Below are positions 32,894-40,842 of a stretch of DNA of 64,000 bases, one piece after another; the first letter of the stretch is position 1, and every line of letters begins with the position of its first letter. The position numbers and the translations under genes were made by a program. Source of the DNA: Micromonospora lupini. Lineage in GTDB: Bacteria > Actinomycetota > Actinomycetes > Mycobacteriales > Micromonosporaceae. Under the pieces are notes generated by a model. It had not been told where the DNA came from, did no database searches, and worked only from the letters and a program-made list of their open reading frames with translations. The DNA is taken from NCBI RefSeq assembly GCF_026342015.1, contig NZ_JAPENL010000001.1, positions 682,001 through 746,000 of the forward strand, written 5' to 3'.

Positions 32894-34243
32894 TCAGCTC
32901 GCGGCCCGGGCGGTCGTGTCCAGGGTGTAGCGGCGTTGCAGCAGCAGCGCGGCGAGCATCGCCACCGCCGGCAGCAGTCCGAAGCCGTAGCGGACCGCCG
33001 CGAGCGCCGCGTCGGGCTGCGTCGGCGACTCGCCGGCCGTCGAGGCCACGAAACCGCCGACGGTCAGGCACAGGGCGTACGCGTACGGGCCCAGGGCCGC
33101 GCCGAGGGCCTCGGTGGCCGTCCACACCCCGGTGTAGGTGCCCGCGCCCGTCGCGCGGGCCGCGCGGATGACGTCGGGCAGCATCGAGAACGGCAGCAGC
33201 TGCATGCCGGCGAACGCCACCCCGAGCACCGCCACCGCGGCCACCAGCAGCGGCAGGCCGGCCGGGCGGCCCACCGCCAGCACCAGCGAGCCGAGCGCGA
33301 ACGCGCCCTGCGCGCCGAGCAGCGCCCGCTGCTTGCCGACGCGGCGGGCCAGCAGCAGCCACCCCGGGGTGACCAGCAGCGCGGGCGCGACGAACGCGGC
33401 CACCAGCACCGTGGTCAGGCCGGGGGCGCGCAGCTCGTACTCGGCGTAGTAGGGCACCCCGGCGAGGACCAGGTGGGTGCTCGTGGACATGGCCAGGTAC
33501 GCGGCGACCAGCCAGCGGAACTGCCTGTCGCGCAGGGCGGTGCGCAGCGCCCGCCACCCGCCGTGCCCCGCCGTCGGGGCGCCCGCCGCGACGCCGCGCA
33601 GGCGGGCGGTCCCGGCGACGCCGACGAGCATGGCGGCCAGCATTCCGACGGCCAGGACCACGCCCATCCGCTGGTAGCCGCCGCGGCTCGCCGCGTCGCC
33701 GCCGGTCAGCAGCGGGGCCACCAGCCCGGAGGCCAGGATGCCGAGGGTCAGCACCACCATCCGGAACGCCATCAGCCGGGTGCGTTCGTCGTAGCCGATG
33801 CGCAGATCGGCCGGGGTGGCCAGGTAGGGGACCTGGTAGGCGGCGAAGAGCAGGTTGCCGGCGACGAAGAACACCGCCACCCACGCGGCGGCCGGCGCGC
33901 CGGTCAGACCGCCGGGCACCGCGAACAGCGCGGCGAACGCCACCGGCAGGGCGCAGCCGAGCAGCAGCAGCCGGCGCCTGTCGCCCCGGCGGGCCTGCTC
34001 GACGTCGGCGCGGTGCCCCACCCACGGGTGCAGCAGCACGTCGGCGACCTTCGGCAGCAGCAGCGCGAGGCCGGCCAGCCACGGCCCGACGGCCAGCACG
34101 TCGGTGAGGAAGTAGAGCAGCAGCAGGCCGGGCACCGTCACCCAGACACCCATGCCGAGCGAGCCGGCCGCGAAGCCGGCGAGGGGGCCGCGGGGCAGTG
34201 TCGCGTCGCTGGCGGCCGCGGGCCGCCGGTCGAGCCCGGTCAT
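32894..34243 (-). CDS. MFS transporter of the GPH/MFS_2 type
   Basis: A 449-residue transporter with about twelve hydrophobic segments. The N-terminal motif GMGVWVTVPGLLLLYFLTDVLAVGPWLAGL and the PYLATPADLRIGYDERTRLMAFRM segment are typical of the glycoside-pentoside-hexuronide/cation symporter group (MFS_2). The substrate is unknown. The ATG at 34243 follows GGAGAGGA. It is divergent from a TetR gene with the operator ATCCA-N8-TGGAT between them; the same operator lies before the flavin monooxygenase beyond that TetR gene. So this transporter belongs to one regulated unit with the monooxygenase and SDR. Confidence 0.88.
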   Translation of the reverse strand: MTGLDRRPAAASDATLPRGPLAGFAAGSLGMGVWVTVPGLLLLYFLTDVLAVGPWLAGLALLLPKVADVLLHPWVGHRADVEQARRGDRRRLLLLGCALPVAFAALFAVPGGLTGAPAAAWVAVFFVAGNLLFAAYQVPYLATPADLRIGYDERTRLMAFRMVVLTLGILASGLVAPLLTGGDAASRGGYQRMGVVLAVGMLAAMLVGVAGTARLRGVAAGAPTAGHGGWRALRTALRDRQFRWLVAAYLAMSTSTHLVLAGVPYYAEYELRAPGLTTVLVAAFVAPALLVTPGWLLLARRVGKQRALLGAQGAFALGSLVLAVGRPAGLPLLVAAVAVLGVAFAGMQLLPFSMLPDVIRAARATGAGTYTGVWTATEALGAALGPYAYALCLTVGGFVASTAGESPTQPDAALAAVRYGFGLLPAVAMLAALLLQRRYTLDTTARAAS

Positions 34244-34261
34244 CGCCGCATCCTCTCCGCA

Positions 34262-34279
34262 ATCCAACAGTTGCTGGAT
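34262..34279. promoter_or_regulatory. TetR operator 1 (ATCCA-N8-TGGAT) between MFS and tetR
   Basis: ATCCA at 34262-34266 and TGGAT at 34275-34279 are separated by 8 bases; an outer A/T pair extends the symmetry. The site is 13 bp before the TetR ATG and 19 bp before the divergent transporter ATG. An identical arrangement recurs at 34975-34992. Confidence 0.7.
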
Positions 34280-34291
34280 TCTAGGGGCACA

Positions 34292-34951
34292 ATGGCGGCC
34301 ATGACCATGCCCCGACGCCGTCCGGGTCGGCCCCGGCGCGACGAGACCCGACCGACGCGGGAGGTGGTGCTCACCGCCGCCACCGCGCTGTTCGCCGAGC
34401 GCGGCTTCGACGCCGTCGGGCTGCGGGAGGTCGCCGCCGCCGCCGGGGTGGACGTCGCCACGGTCGCCCACCACACGGGTACGAAGGCGGCGCTCTACGA
34501 GGCCTGTTTCGCGCGGGTGTTCGCCGTCGAGCGGGAGGTCCTCACCGCCGCCGCCGAGCGGGCCCGGGTCGCCCTCGACGCCGGCCCGGACGCGGCGCGG
34601 CGGGCGCTGCACGACCTGGTCGACGTGTTCGTCGACTTCCTTGAGGACCACCCGGAGACCACCGCGCTGTGGCTGCGGCGCTGGTTGGAGCCGCAGCGGC
34701 ACGCCGAGCTGGACCAGCGCTACGCCGAGCCGCTCTACCGGCTGGTGGCGGAGTTGCTGACCGCCGCCGCGGCGACCGGCGCCCTGGCCGAGCCGACACC
34801 GCACATCACCGTGCGCAGCCTGGTCTGGGCGACACACGGGCACGTCGTGGCGTTGGCCGCGGGGGGCGCGCCGGGCGCCCGGGAGCGGCGCGAGTTCCGG
34901 GCGTTCGTCCACCGCCTCCTGGACGGGCTGTACGGACCGGCGGCCCCTTGA
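34292..34951 (+). CDS. TetR/AcrR family regulator of the monooxygenase/MFS unit
   Basis: A 219-residue regulator with an Arg-rich start (PRRRPGRPRRDETRPTREVVL) and the helix-turn-helix AATALFAERGF, then LREVAAAAGVDVATVAHHTGTKAALY. The C-terminal domain begins with VDVFVDFLEDHPETTALWLRRWLEP, as in TetR proteins related to fatty-acid or aromatic regulators. ATG at 34292 has AGGGG upstream. Matched operators on both sides of the gene indicate that it represses itself, the divergent transporter and the downstream monooxygenase and SDR. Confidence 0.9.
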   Translation: MAAMTMPRRRPGRPRRDETRPTREVVLTAATALFAERGFDAVGLREVAAAAGVDVATVAHHTGTKAALYEACFARVFAVEREVLTAAAERARVALDAGPDAARRALHDLVDVFVDFLEDHPETTALWLRRWLEPQRHAELDQRYAEPLYRLVAELLTAAAATGALAEPTPHITVRSLVWATHGHVVALAAGGAPGARERREFRAFVHRLLDGLYGPAAP

Positions 34952-34974
34952 CGGGCCGCCGTCACCCGACGATT

Positions 34975-34992
34975 ATCCATCGGACGTTGGAT
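34975..34992. promoter_or_regulatory. TetR operator 2 (ATCCA-N8-TGGAT) before the monooxygenase
   Basis: ATCCA 34975-34979 and TGGAT 34988-34992 are separated by 8 bases, exactly as in operator 1, 23 bp after the tetR stop and directly before the monooxygenase start region. The central 8 bases differ between the two sites, so the arms are the conserved part. Confidence 0.7.
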
Positions 34993-35006
34993 TAATGGGG
35001 GCAGTG

Positions 35007-36332
35007 ATGCAGGCACGACCCAGGGTGGCGGTGATCGGCGCCGGCGCGGCCGGACTCGCCGCCGTCAAGGCACTGCGCGACGAGGCCGTCGCCGTGGTCT
35101 GCTTCGAGGCGGCCGACCAGGTCGGCGGCCTGTGGGTGTACGGGGCGCCCGACTCGCCCGCGTACCGCACGCTGCACCTGAACACCAGCCGTGGCCGCAC
35201 CGAGTTCGCCGACCATCCGATGCCCGCCGACTGGCCCGACTACCCGGACCACACACGCGTCGCCGGCTACCTGGGCGAGTACGCCGACCGGTTCGGGCTG
35301 CGCGACGACATCCGCCTGCGGCACACGGTCGAGCGGGTCACCAGGGAACCCGACGGCACCTGGACGGTCGCCGCCAGCGGGCCGGACGGCCCGGTCGAGG
35401 TCGCCGTCGACGCCGTGGTGGTCGCCAACGGCCACAACCGGGTGCCCCGGCTGCCCAGCCCGCCGTATCCGGGCGCCAGCACCGCCGAGCAGCTGCACAG
35501 CCACGACTACCGGGGCCCGGAGCAGTTGGCCGGCAAACGCGTCCTGGTCGTCGGGGGCGGCAACTCCGCGATGGACATCGCTGTGGACGCGTCGTACGCC
35601 GCCGAGCACACCCTGCTGTCGCTGCGTCGGGGCGTGTGGGTGGTGCCCAAGTACCTGCTGGGCCGCCCGTCGGACACCCTCAACGGCGCGTTGGCCCGCC
35701 GGCTGCCGTGGCGGCTGCGTCAGCGCATCAGCCAGACGATGCTCACCGCCACCGTCGGCAGCCCCGCCCGCTACGGGCTTCCCGCGCCGACGCACGGCTT
35801 CCTGCAGGACCATCCGACGCTCTCCGACGGGCTGCTGTCCCGGCTGACCCACGGCGACATCGAGGCGCGCCCCGGCGTCGCCGCCCTCGACGGCGACCGG
35901 GTCGCGTTCACTGACGGCCGCGCCGACCACGTCGACCTGATCGTCTGGTGCACCGGCTACCGGGTGGAGATCGGCTTTCTCGACCCCGAGCTGCTCGGCG
36001 GCGGCGCGGACACCCTGCCGCTGTACCGGCACGTCTTCCACCCCGAGGCCCCCGGCCTGACGTTCGTCGGGCTGATGCAGTCCACCGGCTCCGCGTTCCC
36101 CCTGGTCGAGGCGCAGGCCAAGCTGATCGCCGCGCAGCTTGCCGGCCGGTACACGCTGCCCGACCCGCAACGGCAGCGGGCCGCCTGCCGGGCCGAACTG
36201 CGGGCGGCGACGGCCCGCTGGGGTCAGCGCCGCCCGGCGATGCGTGTGGACTTCGACGCCTACCTGGCCGAGCTGACCCGGGAGCTGACCTCGGTCGCCC
36301 GCCGCGCCACGCCGGCCGGAGCGGGCCGGTGA
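35007..36332 (+). CDS. Flavin-containing monooxygenase (FMO/Baeyer-Villiger-like)
   Basis: A 441-residue flavoprotein. VAVIGAGAAGLAAVKAL (near residue 6) binds FAD, LHLNTSRGRTEFADHPMPADWPDYPDHTRVAGYLGEYADRFG is the FMO-type substrate/FAD region, and VLVVGGGNSAMDIAVDA (about 177-193) binds NADPH. VWCTGYRVEI is the late Gly motif. It should oxygenate N- or S-containing compounds or carry out Baeyer-Villiger oxidation. I start at the ATG at 35007, which has GGGGGCAGTG upstream; an ATG at 34995 abuts the operator and lacks a ribosome site. Its stop overlaps the SDR start (GTGA). Confidence 0.88.
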   Translation: MQARPRVAVIGAGAAGLAAVKALRDEAVAVVCFEAADQVGGLWVYGAPDSPAYRTLHLNTSRGRTEFADHPMPADWPDYPDHTRVAGYLGEYADRFGLRDDIRLRHTVERVTREPDGTWTVAASGPDGPVEVAVDAVVVANGHNRVPRLPSPPYPGASTAEQLHSHDYRGPEQLAGKRVLVVGGGNSAMDIAVDASYAAEHTLLSLRRGVWVVPKYLLGRPSDTLNGALARRLPWRLRQRISQTMLTATVGSPARYGLPAPTHGFLQDHPTLSDGLLSRLTHGDIEARPGVAALDGDRVAFTDGRADHVDLIVWCTGYRVEIGFLDPELLGGGADTLPLYRHVFHPEAPGLTFVGLMQSTGSAFPLVEAQAKLIAAQLAGRYTLPDPQRQRAACRAELRAATARWGQRRPAMRVDFDAYLAELTRELTSVARRATPAGAGR

Positions 36333-37144
36333 CGCTTACCGGCCGGCGGGTCCTCGTCACCGGCGCCAACGGGACCTTCGGCCGGCACCTCGGCGCCGCG
36401 CTGCACGCCGCCGGCGCCCGGGTGGTCGGGCTCGACCTGCACGCGCGAGGAGACGTCGACCTGCCGGTGCTCGGCTGCGACCTGACCGACCCGGCGGCCG
36501 TCCCGACGGCGGTACGGGCCGCCGTCGACCACCTCGGCGGTCTCGACCTGCTGATCAACAACGCCGGGGTCGGTGGCCCCGCCCCGGCCGAGCTGCCGCC
36601 CGACGAGGTGGTCCGCCAGCAACTGGAGGTCAACCTGCTCGCCGCGTGGCGGACCACCGCCGCCGCGCTGCCCCCGCTGCTCACCGCGCGTGGCCGGGTG
36701 ATCTTCGTGGCCAGCCGGATGGCGGTGCTGCCACTGCCGCTCGCCGCCGCGTACGGGGTCAGCAAGCGGGCCCTCGTCGCGTACGCCGACGCGCTGCGCC
36801 ACGAGGTGGGCAGCCACGTCGGGGTGAGCGTCGTCTACCCGAGCATGGTGGCCTCACCGATCCACGACAGCACCGCCGAGGCCGGGCTGTCCCTGCGGGG
36901 AGTGTCCCGCCCGGAGCCCGTCGAGGGTGTCGTCGCCGCGATCCTGCGCGCCGCCACCGCCCGGCGGGCGCCCCGGGACGTGGCGACCACCCGACGCGGC
37001 CGGCTGGAGATGGCCGTCGGCAGGCACGCGCCCGCGCTTGCCGACCGGCTGGTACGCCGTACCCTCGCCGCCCGGCTCGCCGCCGGCGACCTGGACGCCG
37101 CGCCGCTGGCCGCGGCGATGCTCCGCCGCCACCGGGAGCGCTGA
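36329..37144 (+). CDS. Short-chain dehydrogenase/reductase
   Basis: A 271-residue SDR. VLVTGANGTFGRHLGAAL (about 8-25) is the TGxxxGxG cofactor motif, LLINNAGVGGPAP is the NAG motif, and AAYGVSKRAL contains the catalytic Tyr and Lys (YxxxK); the serine precedes in VASRMA. The long C-terminal part (about 200-271) has an Arg-rich helix seen in lipid- or carbonyl-reducing SDRs. It is translated with the monooxygenase via GTGA overlap, so it probably reduces or oxidises that enzyme's substrate or product. The TetR operator upstream of the monooxygenase would control both. Confidence 0.88.
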   Translation: MTLTGRRVLVTGANGTFGRHLGAALHAAGARVVGLDLHARGDVDLPVLGCDLTDPAAVPTAVRAAVDHLGGLDLLINNAGVGGPAPAELPPDEVVRQQLEVNLLAAWRTTAAALPPLLTARGRVIFVASRMAVLPLPLAAAYGVSKRALVAYADALRHEVGSHVGVSVVYPSMVASPIHDSTAEAGLSLRGVSRPEPVEGVVAAILRAATARRAPRDVATTRRGRLEMAVGRHAPALADRLVRRTLAARLAAGDLDAAPLAAAMLRRHRER

Positions 37145-37153
37145 CCGGCCGGG

Positions 37154-37804
37154 TCAGGGCCCGGCGACCGCCGCGCGGGACCTGTCGGTGGCGATGCGGA
37201 CGGCAAGCGCGGCCAGAGCCGTCCCCGCCACCCACCGCTGCACCCGCAGCCACACCGGCCGGCGGGCGAAGAACCCGGCCAGCGCCCCGGCGCTGAGCAC
37301 GATCAGCGCGTTGACGCTCAGCGCGACGGCGATCTGGGTCAGGCCGAGCAGCAGGCTCTGCGCGGCCACGTGCCCGCGCGCCGGGTCGACGAACTGCGGC
37401 AGCAGCGACACGTACAGGATGGCGATCTTCGGGTTGAGCAGGTTGGTGACCAGACCCATGGTGAACAGCCGCCGCGGCGGGTCCGGTGGCAGCGGCGCGG
37501 GCGTGAACGGTGAGCCGCCGCCCGGCCGCAGCGTGCGCCACGCCAACCACAGCAGGTAGCCGGCGCCGGCCAGTTTCACCACCGCGTACAGCGTCGGGAC
37601 CAGGACGAACACGGCGGCCAGGCCGGCGGCCGCCGTGGCCAGGTAGACGCCGAAGCCGGCGGCCACCCCGAGCAGTGAGATCAGCCCGGCGCGGCGGCCC
37701 TGCGCCACCGAGCGGGAGACCAGGTAGACCATGTTCGGGCCGGGCGTGAGCACCAGCCCCAACGCCACAAGCGCGACACCCACAAGCGCACCCGTGCCGA
37801 TCAT
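37154..37804 (-). CDS. LysE family amino-acid exporter
   Basis: A 216-residue membrane protein with five or six hydrophobic segments. The N-terminal LGLVLTPGPNMVYLVSRSVAQGRRAGLISLLGVAAGFGVYL is the conserved LysE/RhtB signature, and YLLWLAWRTLRPGG and GLVTNLLNPKIAILYVSLLPQF follow in the usual order. It exports an amino acid or homoserine-lactone-like compound. It is convergent with the SDR gene (9 bases between stops). No regulator is adjacent, although the lysine cluster 10 kb away makes a lysine or beta-lysine substrate thinkable. Confidence 0.9.
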   Translation of the reverse strand: MIGTGALVGVALVALGLVLTPGPNMVYLVSRSVAQGRRAGLISLLGVAAGFGVYLATAAAGLAAVFVLVPTLYAVVKLAGAGYLLWLAWRTLRPGGGSPFTPAPLPPDPPRRLFTMGLVTNLLNPKIAILYVSLLPQFVDPARGHVAAQSLLLGLTQIAVALSVNALIVLSAGALAGFFARRPVWLRVQRWVAGTALAALAVRIATDRSRAAVAGP

Positions 37805-38019
37805 GACGTTCGCCCCCGTTCGCCGTCCCGTGCACCGAACCTAGACCGACAGACGACCCCGGCCCAGGACCACCCGAGCGATGGTGGCCTGGAATGCGGT
37901 CACCCGGGCGGAAACCACCTCGGCGGGAATGGTCAGCGGTGTGGAGGCGCTGACCCGGTGCGAGCGCGTGTCGTCGGCCGGAGGCGGCGCGTTACGGTGG
38001 CCAGGGGAGGTGCCGCAGG

Positions 38020-38505
38020 GTGACCGAGGCGTGGGACGCGGCCGTGGAGGCGCAGATCCGGGGAGCCGTGCAACGCGGCGAGTTCGACAACCTGCCCGGC
38101 ATGGGCAAGCCGATCCCCGGGCGCGGAATGCCGTACGACGAGTCGTGGTGGATCAAGAGTTTCCTGGAGCGCGAGAAGCTGCCCAGCGACCTGCTGCTGC
38201 CCACCCCGCTGCAACTGCGCCGGCGCATCGAGCAGGTCCCCGACGAGGTCCGCGACCTGCCCACCGAGCAGGCCGTGCGGGACTTCGTGGGGCAGCTCAA
38301 CACGCAGATCGTCGCCTGGCTGCGCAACCCCGAGGGACCCCGGGTGGCCGTCCGGCCGGTGAACGCCGACGAGGTCGTCCGTCGCTGGCGTACCGAGCGC
38401 GCCCGACCCGAGGTCCGGGCCGCCGCCACCGAGCCCGCCACCGCCGGCGAGGCGGGCCGGCGCGTCCGCCGGGGCTGGTGGCTGCGCTGGCGTCGCCGGG
38501 GCTGA
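38020..38505 (+). CDS. DUF1992 (DnaJ-homologue C28-like) protein
   Basis: A 161-residue protein of the DUF1992 family. It begins WDAAVEAQIRGAVQRGEFDNLPGMGKPIPG, the family fingerprint (helix followed by GxF-x-NLPGxGKP), and continues with MPYDESWWIKSFLEREKLPSDLLLPTPLQLRRRIE. The C-terminal 30 residues are Arg/Trp-rich and basic. The family is linked to DnaJ-like proteins in eukaryotes, but no bacterial function is known. The start is GTG. It stands alone between LysE and an MFS gene. Confidence 0.88.
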   Translation: MTEAWDAAVEAQIRGAVQRGEFDNLPGMGKPIPGRGMPYDESWWIKSFLEREKLPSDLLLPTPLQLRRRIEQVPDEVRDLPTEQAVRDFVGQLNTQIVAWLRNPEGPRVAVRPVNADEVVRRWRTERARPEVRAAATEPATAGEAGRRVRRGWWLRWRRRG

Positions 38506-38640
38506 CCCCCGCAGGTAGCCGGCCGTTCGAACGGATCCGAACCGTTCCGAACGCCCGGTCGCGTCCCCGCAGACGGCCGCGTCGCTACGGTCGGGACCCA
38601 GCGCCCTGAGGATCAGGCGCGGGGACGGGACGGGGGCGAC

Positions 38641-39924
38641 GTGAGCGAGCGCGCCGCGACGTACGCCGAGGTGTTCGCGGTGCGCGAGTACCGCCACCTG
38701 TTCGCCGCGTACCTGCTGTCCCTGGCCGGCGACCAGCTCACGGCGGTCACCGTGGCGTACCTCGTCTACACCGCGACCGGCTCGGCGGCGCTGGCGGCCA
38801 CGGCGTACGCCAGCTCCTATCTGGCCTGGCTCACCGGCGGACCGTTGCTGTCCGGCCTCGCCGACCGGTTCCCCCGGCGGCGGGTCCTGATCGTGTGCGA
38901 CCTGGCCCGCGCGGCGCTCGTGCCGGTGGCGGCGCTGCCGGGCCTGCCCGCGCCCGCCCTGGTGGCGCTGCTCTTCGCGGTCAACCTGATGCGGCCGCCG
39001 TTCGTGGCCGCGCGGGCGGCGTTGCTGCCGGACGTGCTCGACGGCGACCGCTACGCGGTGTCCAACGGGGTGGACAACATCTGCGCCCAGGTCGTGCAGG
39101 TGGTCGGCTTCGCCGTCGGCGGCAGTCTGGTGGCGGTGTTGTCGCTGCGCGGGGCGCTGTTGGTGGACGCCGGTACGTTCGGTGTCTCCGCGCTGCTGAT
39201 CGCCGTCGGCGTGCGGGCCCGCCCCGCGCCCCGGGCGCCGCTGAGCCCGGCCGGCCGCGGCCGGGCGACAGGTCTGCGGGTGATCGTCGCCGACCCCCGG
39301 CTGCGCGCCTACGTCCTCGTCCTGTGGACGGCGAGCGCCTTCACCTATGCCGCCGAGGGGTTGATGGCGCCGCTGGCCCGGCAGTACGGCGGCGGCGCCG
39401 CCACCGTGGGACTGTTGCTGGCTGCCGCGCCGACGGGAATGGCCCTCGGCGGGGTGGCCCTCACCCGGTTCTGCCCGCCGACGGCCCGCCCGCGACTGAT
39501 CCTGCCCCTTGCCGCGTTGGCGGCCGGGGTGCTGACGGCGGCGTGGCTCGTCCCCGCGCTGTGGGTGGTGCTCCTGCTGCTGGGACTGGCCGGCGCCGCG
39601 AGCGCCTTCGCCATTCCGCTGAACGCGTTGTTCGGGCGGGCGGTGCCGGCGGAATACCGGGGACGCGCGTTCGGGGTGGCCATCACCGGCCTGAGTGGGT
39701 CGCAGGGCGCCGCGATGGTCGTGGCGGGTCTGGCCGCCGACCGTTGGCCGGCCACCACTGTCATCGGGTTCAGCGGACTGGCGGGCGCGGTGGCAGTGCT
39801 CGCCCTCGGACCGCTGTGGCGGCGTGCCACCGCGCCGGTGACGTTCGCCGGACCCGTCGAACAAGGCCGAACGACTCCGAACGCCCACAGCCCTACCGCA
39901 GACGTGGGCGGCGACCGACGCTGA
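38641..39924 (+). CDS. MFS transporter (MFS_3/enterobactin-exporter-like)
   Basis: A 427-residue protein with about twelve membrane segments. It begins YAEVFAVREYRHLFAAYLLSLAGDQLTAVTVAYLVY and has the MFS motif ADRFPRRRVLIVCDLARAALVP between segments 2 and 3. This pattern fits the MFS_3 drug/siderophore exporters. The C-terminal 25 residues are hydrophilic. The gene has GTG start and stands alone. Similar short sequences (TCCGAACGCCC and CCGCAGAC) occur just before and at the end of the gene, which may be chance. Confidence 0.88.
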   Translation: MSERAATYAEVFAVREYRHLFAAYLLSLAGDQLTAVTVAYLVYTATGSAALAATAYASSYLAWLTGGPLLSGLADRFPRRRVLIVCDLARAALVPVAALPGLPAPALVALLFAVNLMRPPFVAARAALLPDVLDGDRYAVSNGVDNICAQVVQVVGFAVGGSLVAVLSLRGALLVDAGTFGVSALLIAVGVRARPAPRAPLSPAGRGRATGLRVIVADPRLRAYVLVLWTASAFTYAAEGLMAPLARQYGGGAATVGLLLAAAPTGMALGGVALTRFCPPTARPRLILPLAALAAGVLTAAWLVPALWVVLLLLGLAGAASAFAIPLNALFGRAVPAEYRGRAFGVAITGLSGSQGAAMVVAGLAADRWPATTVIGFSGLAGAVAVLALGPLWRRATAPVTFAGPVEQGRTTPNAHSPTADVGGDRR

Positions 39925-40139
39925 GGTCACCGGGCGGGCACGGGGCCGCCTCCAGGGGGAGAGGAGAAGCGTATGCGCAACGTCGGCACGCGTGGCATCA
40001 GCTGGACCTGACGGTGACGCTCCACCCGTCGGCGTCGCTCCGTCGCGGAGGGACGCCGGCGGCGCACGGGGGGAGGCGCGGGCGGTGGGTGGTCGCCGGG
40101 GCGACGACCACCCACCGCCGCGATCGGCTGAGTGACGGA

Positions 40140-40715
40140 TCAGTCCACCGCGGCATGCCACCTCCAGGAGGTACGCCGTGCCCGACCGGGCAGCTCGCCG
40201 CGACCGGTCATCCACCGCAGCACGTCGGGCGCGGGGCCGGCCGGGGCGTCCGGAAAGAGCCGCCGCAGCACCAGCGCGCTCAGCCGGTCCGGTGGCTGCC
40301 ACGGCACGCCGAGGCCGACTGTGATGTCGTGGGTGTGCAGCAGCGTCTCGGCCACCCCCATCGCGGCGAAGCCGGTCGGGTCGCAGGGCCCGAAGTGCCA
40401 GGCCCGCGCGTCCGGTGCGGCGCTGTCGACCGCGACGGCGAGCAGTCCGGCGCAGGCCCGCACCACGGTGAGGGTCTGCGCCGGGCTCGCGGTGGGGGAG
40501 ACCCGCAGGTCGTACGGCAGGTAGCCGTCCCGCGGCAGGCCACTGACCTGGCCGGCGTACGCCAGCAGGTCGTGTGCGATGTGCGCGACGGTGGTCCAGC
40601 AGCTCCAGGTGAGCGTGCCGGCGGGCACCGACCAGTCGCGGTCGCGGTGCGGATGCAGCACCCGTGTCGTCTCGTCGGCCGCCTGGAGCAGGTCGGCGCC
40701 GGTCACCGTCGACAT
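40140..40715 (-). CDS. Maleylpyruvate isomerase-family (mycothiol-dependent/DinB-fold) protein
   Basis: A 191-residue protein of the mycothiol-dependent maleylpyruvate isomerase/DinB four-helix fold. It begins TGADLLQAADETTRVLHPHRDRDWSVPAGTLTWSCWTTVAHIAHDLLAYAGQVSG; the histidine of AHIAHDL is a metal ligand of the family. GVAETLLHTHDITVGLG carries the second His pair (HxxD region). Members catalyse thiol-dependent isomerisation or detoxification. The exact substrate is unknown. It is monocistronic and divergent from the ABC exporter operon. Confidence 0.8.
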   Translation of the reverse strand: MSTVTGADLLQAADETTRVLHPHRDRDWSVPAGTLTWSCWTTVAHIAHDLLAYAGQVSGLPRDGYLPYDLRVSPTASPAQTLTVVRACAGLLAVAVDSAAPDARAWHFGPCDPTGFAAMGVAETLLHTHDITVGLGVPWQPPDRLSALVLRRLFPDAPAGPAPDVLRWMTGRGELPGRARRTSWRWHAAVD

Positions 40716-40797
40716 TGCTCGACCCTCGCAGGGGTGATCGGCGGACGCAACCGGCCACGGTGGGCTATGGCGACCAGCGCACGGAAAATTACAATGC

Positions 40798-40826
40798 CCT
40801 GTTAATTTCTTGCAGTTGCCTGTTAA
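40798..40826. promoter_or_regulatory. Direct repeat CCTGTTAA spaced 21 bp before the ABC operon
   Basis: CCTGTTAA occurs at 40798-40805 and 40819-40826, two helical turns apart, in an AT-rich island 17 bp before the first GTG of the ABC exporter. It could be an activator or repressor site, or overlap the promoter. Only the repeat is seen. Confidence 0.4.
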
Positions 40827-40842
40827 AATTCCGTAGGCTGCC

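Noticed and set aside
38520..39905. TCCGAACGCCC and CCGCAGAC near both ends of the MFS gene at 38641
   Set aside because: Two short matches with different spacing; at this GC content chance is the simpler explanation.
37933..40758. Open frame of 941 codons on the minus strand across three genes
   Set aside because: No domain and extreme Arg/Gly/Gln content; it covers the DUF1992 and MFS genes, which are real on the plus strand.
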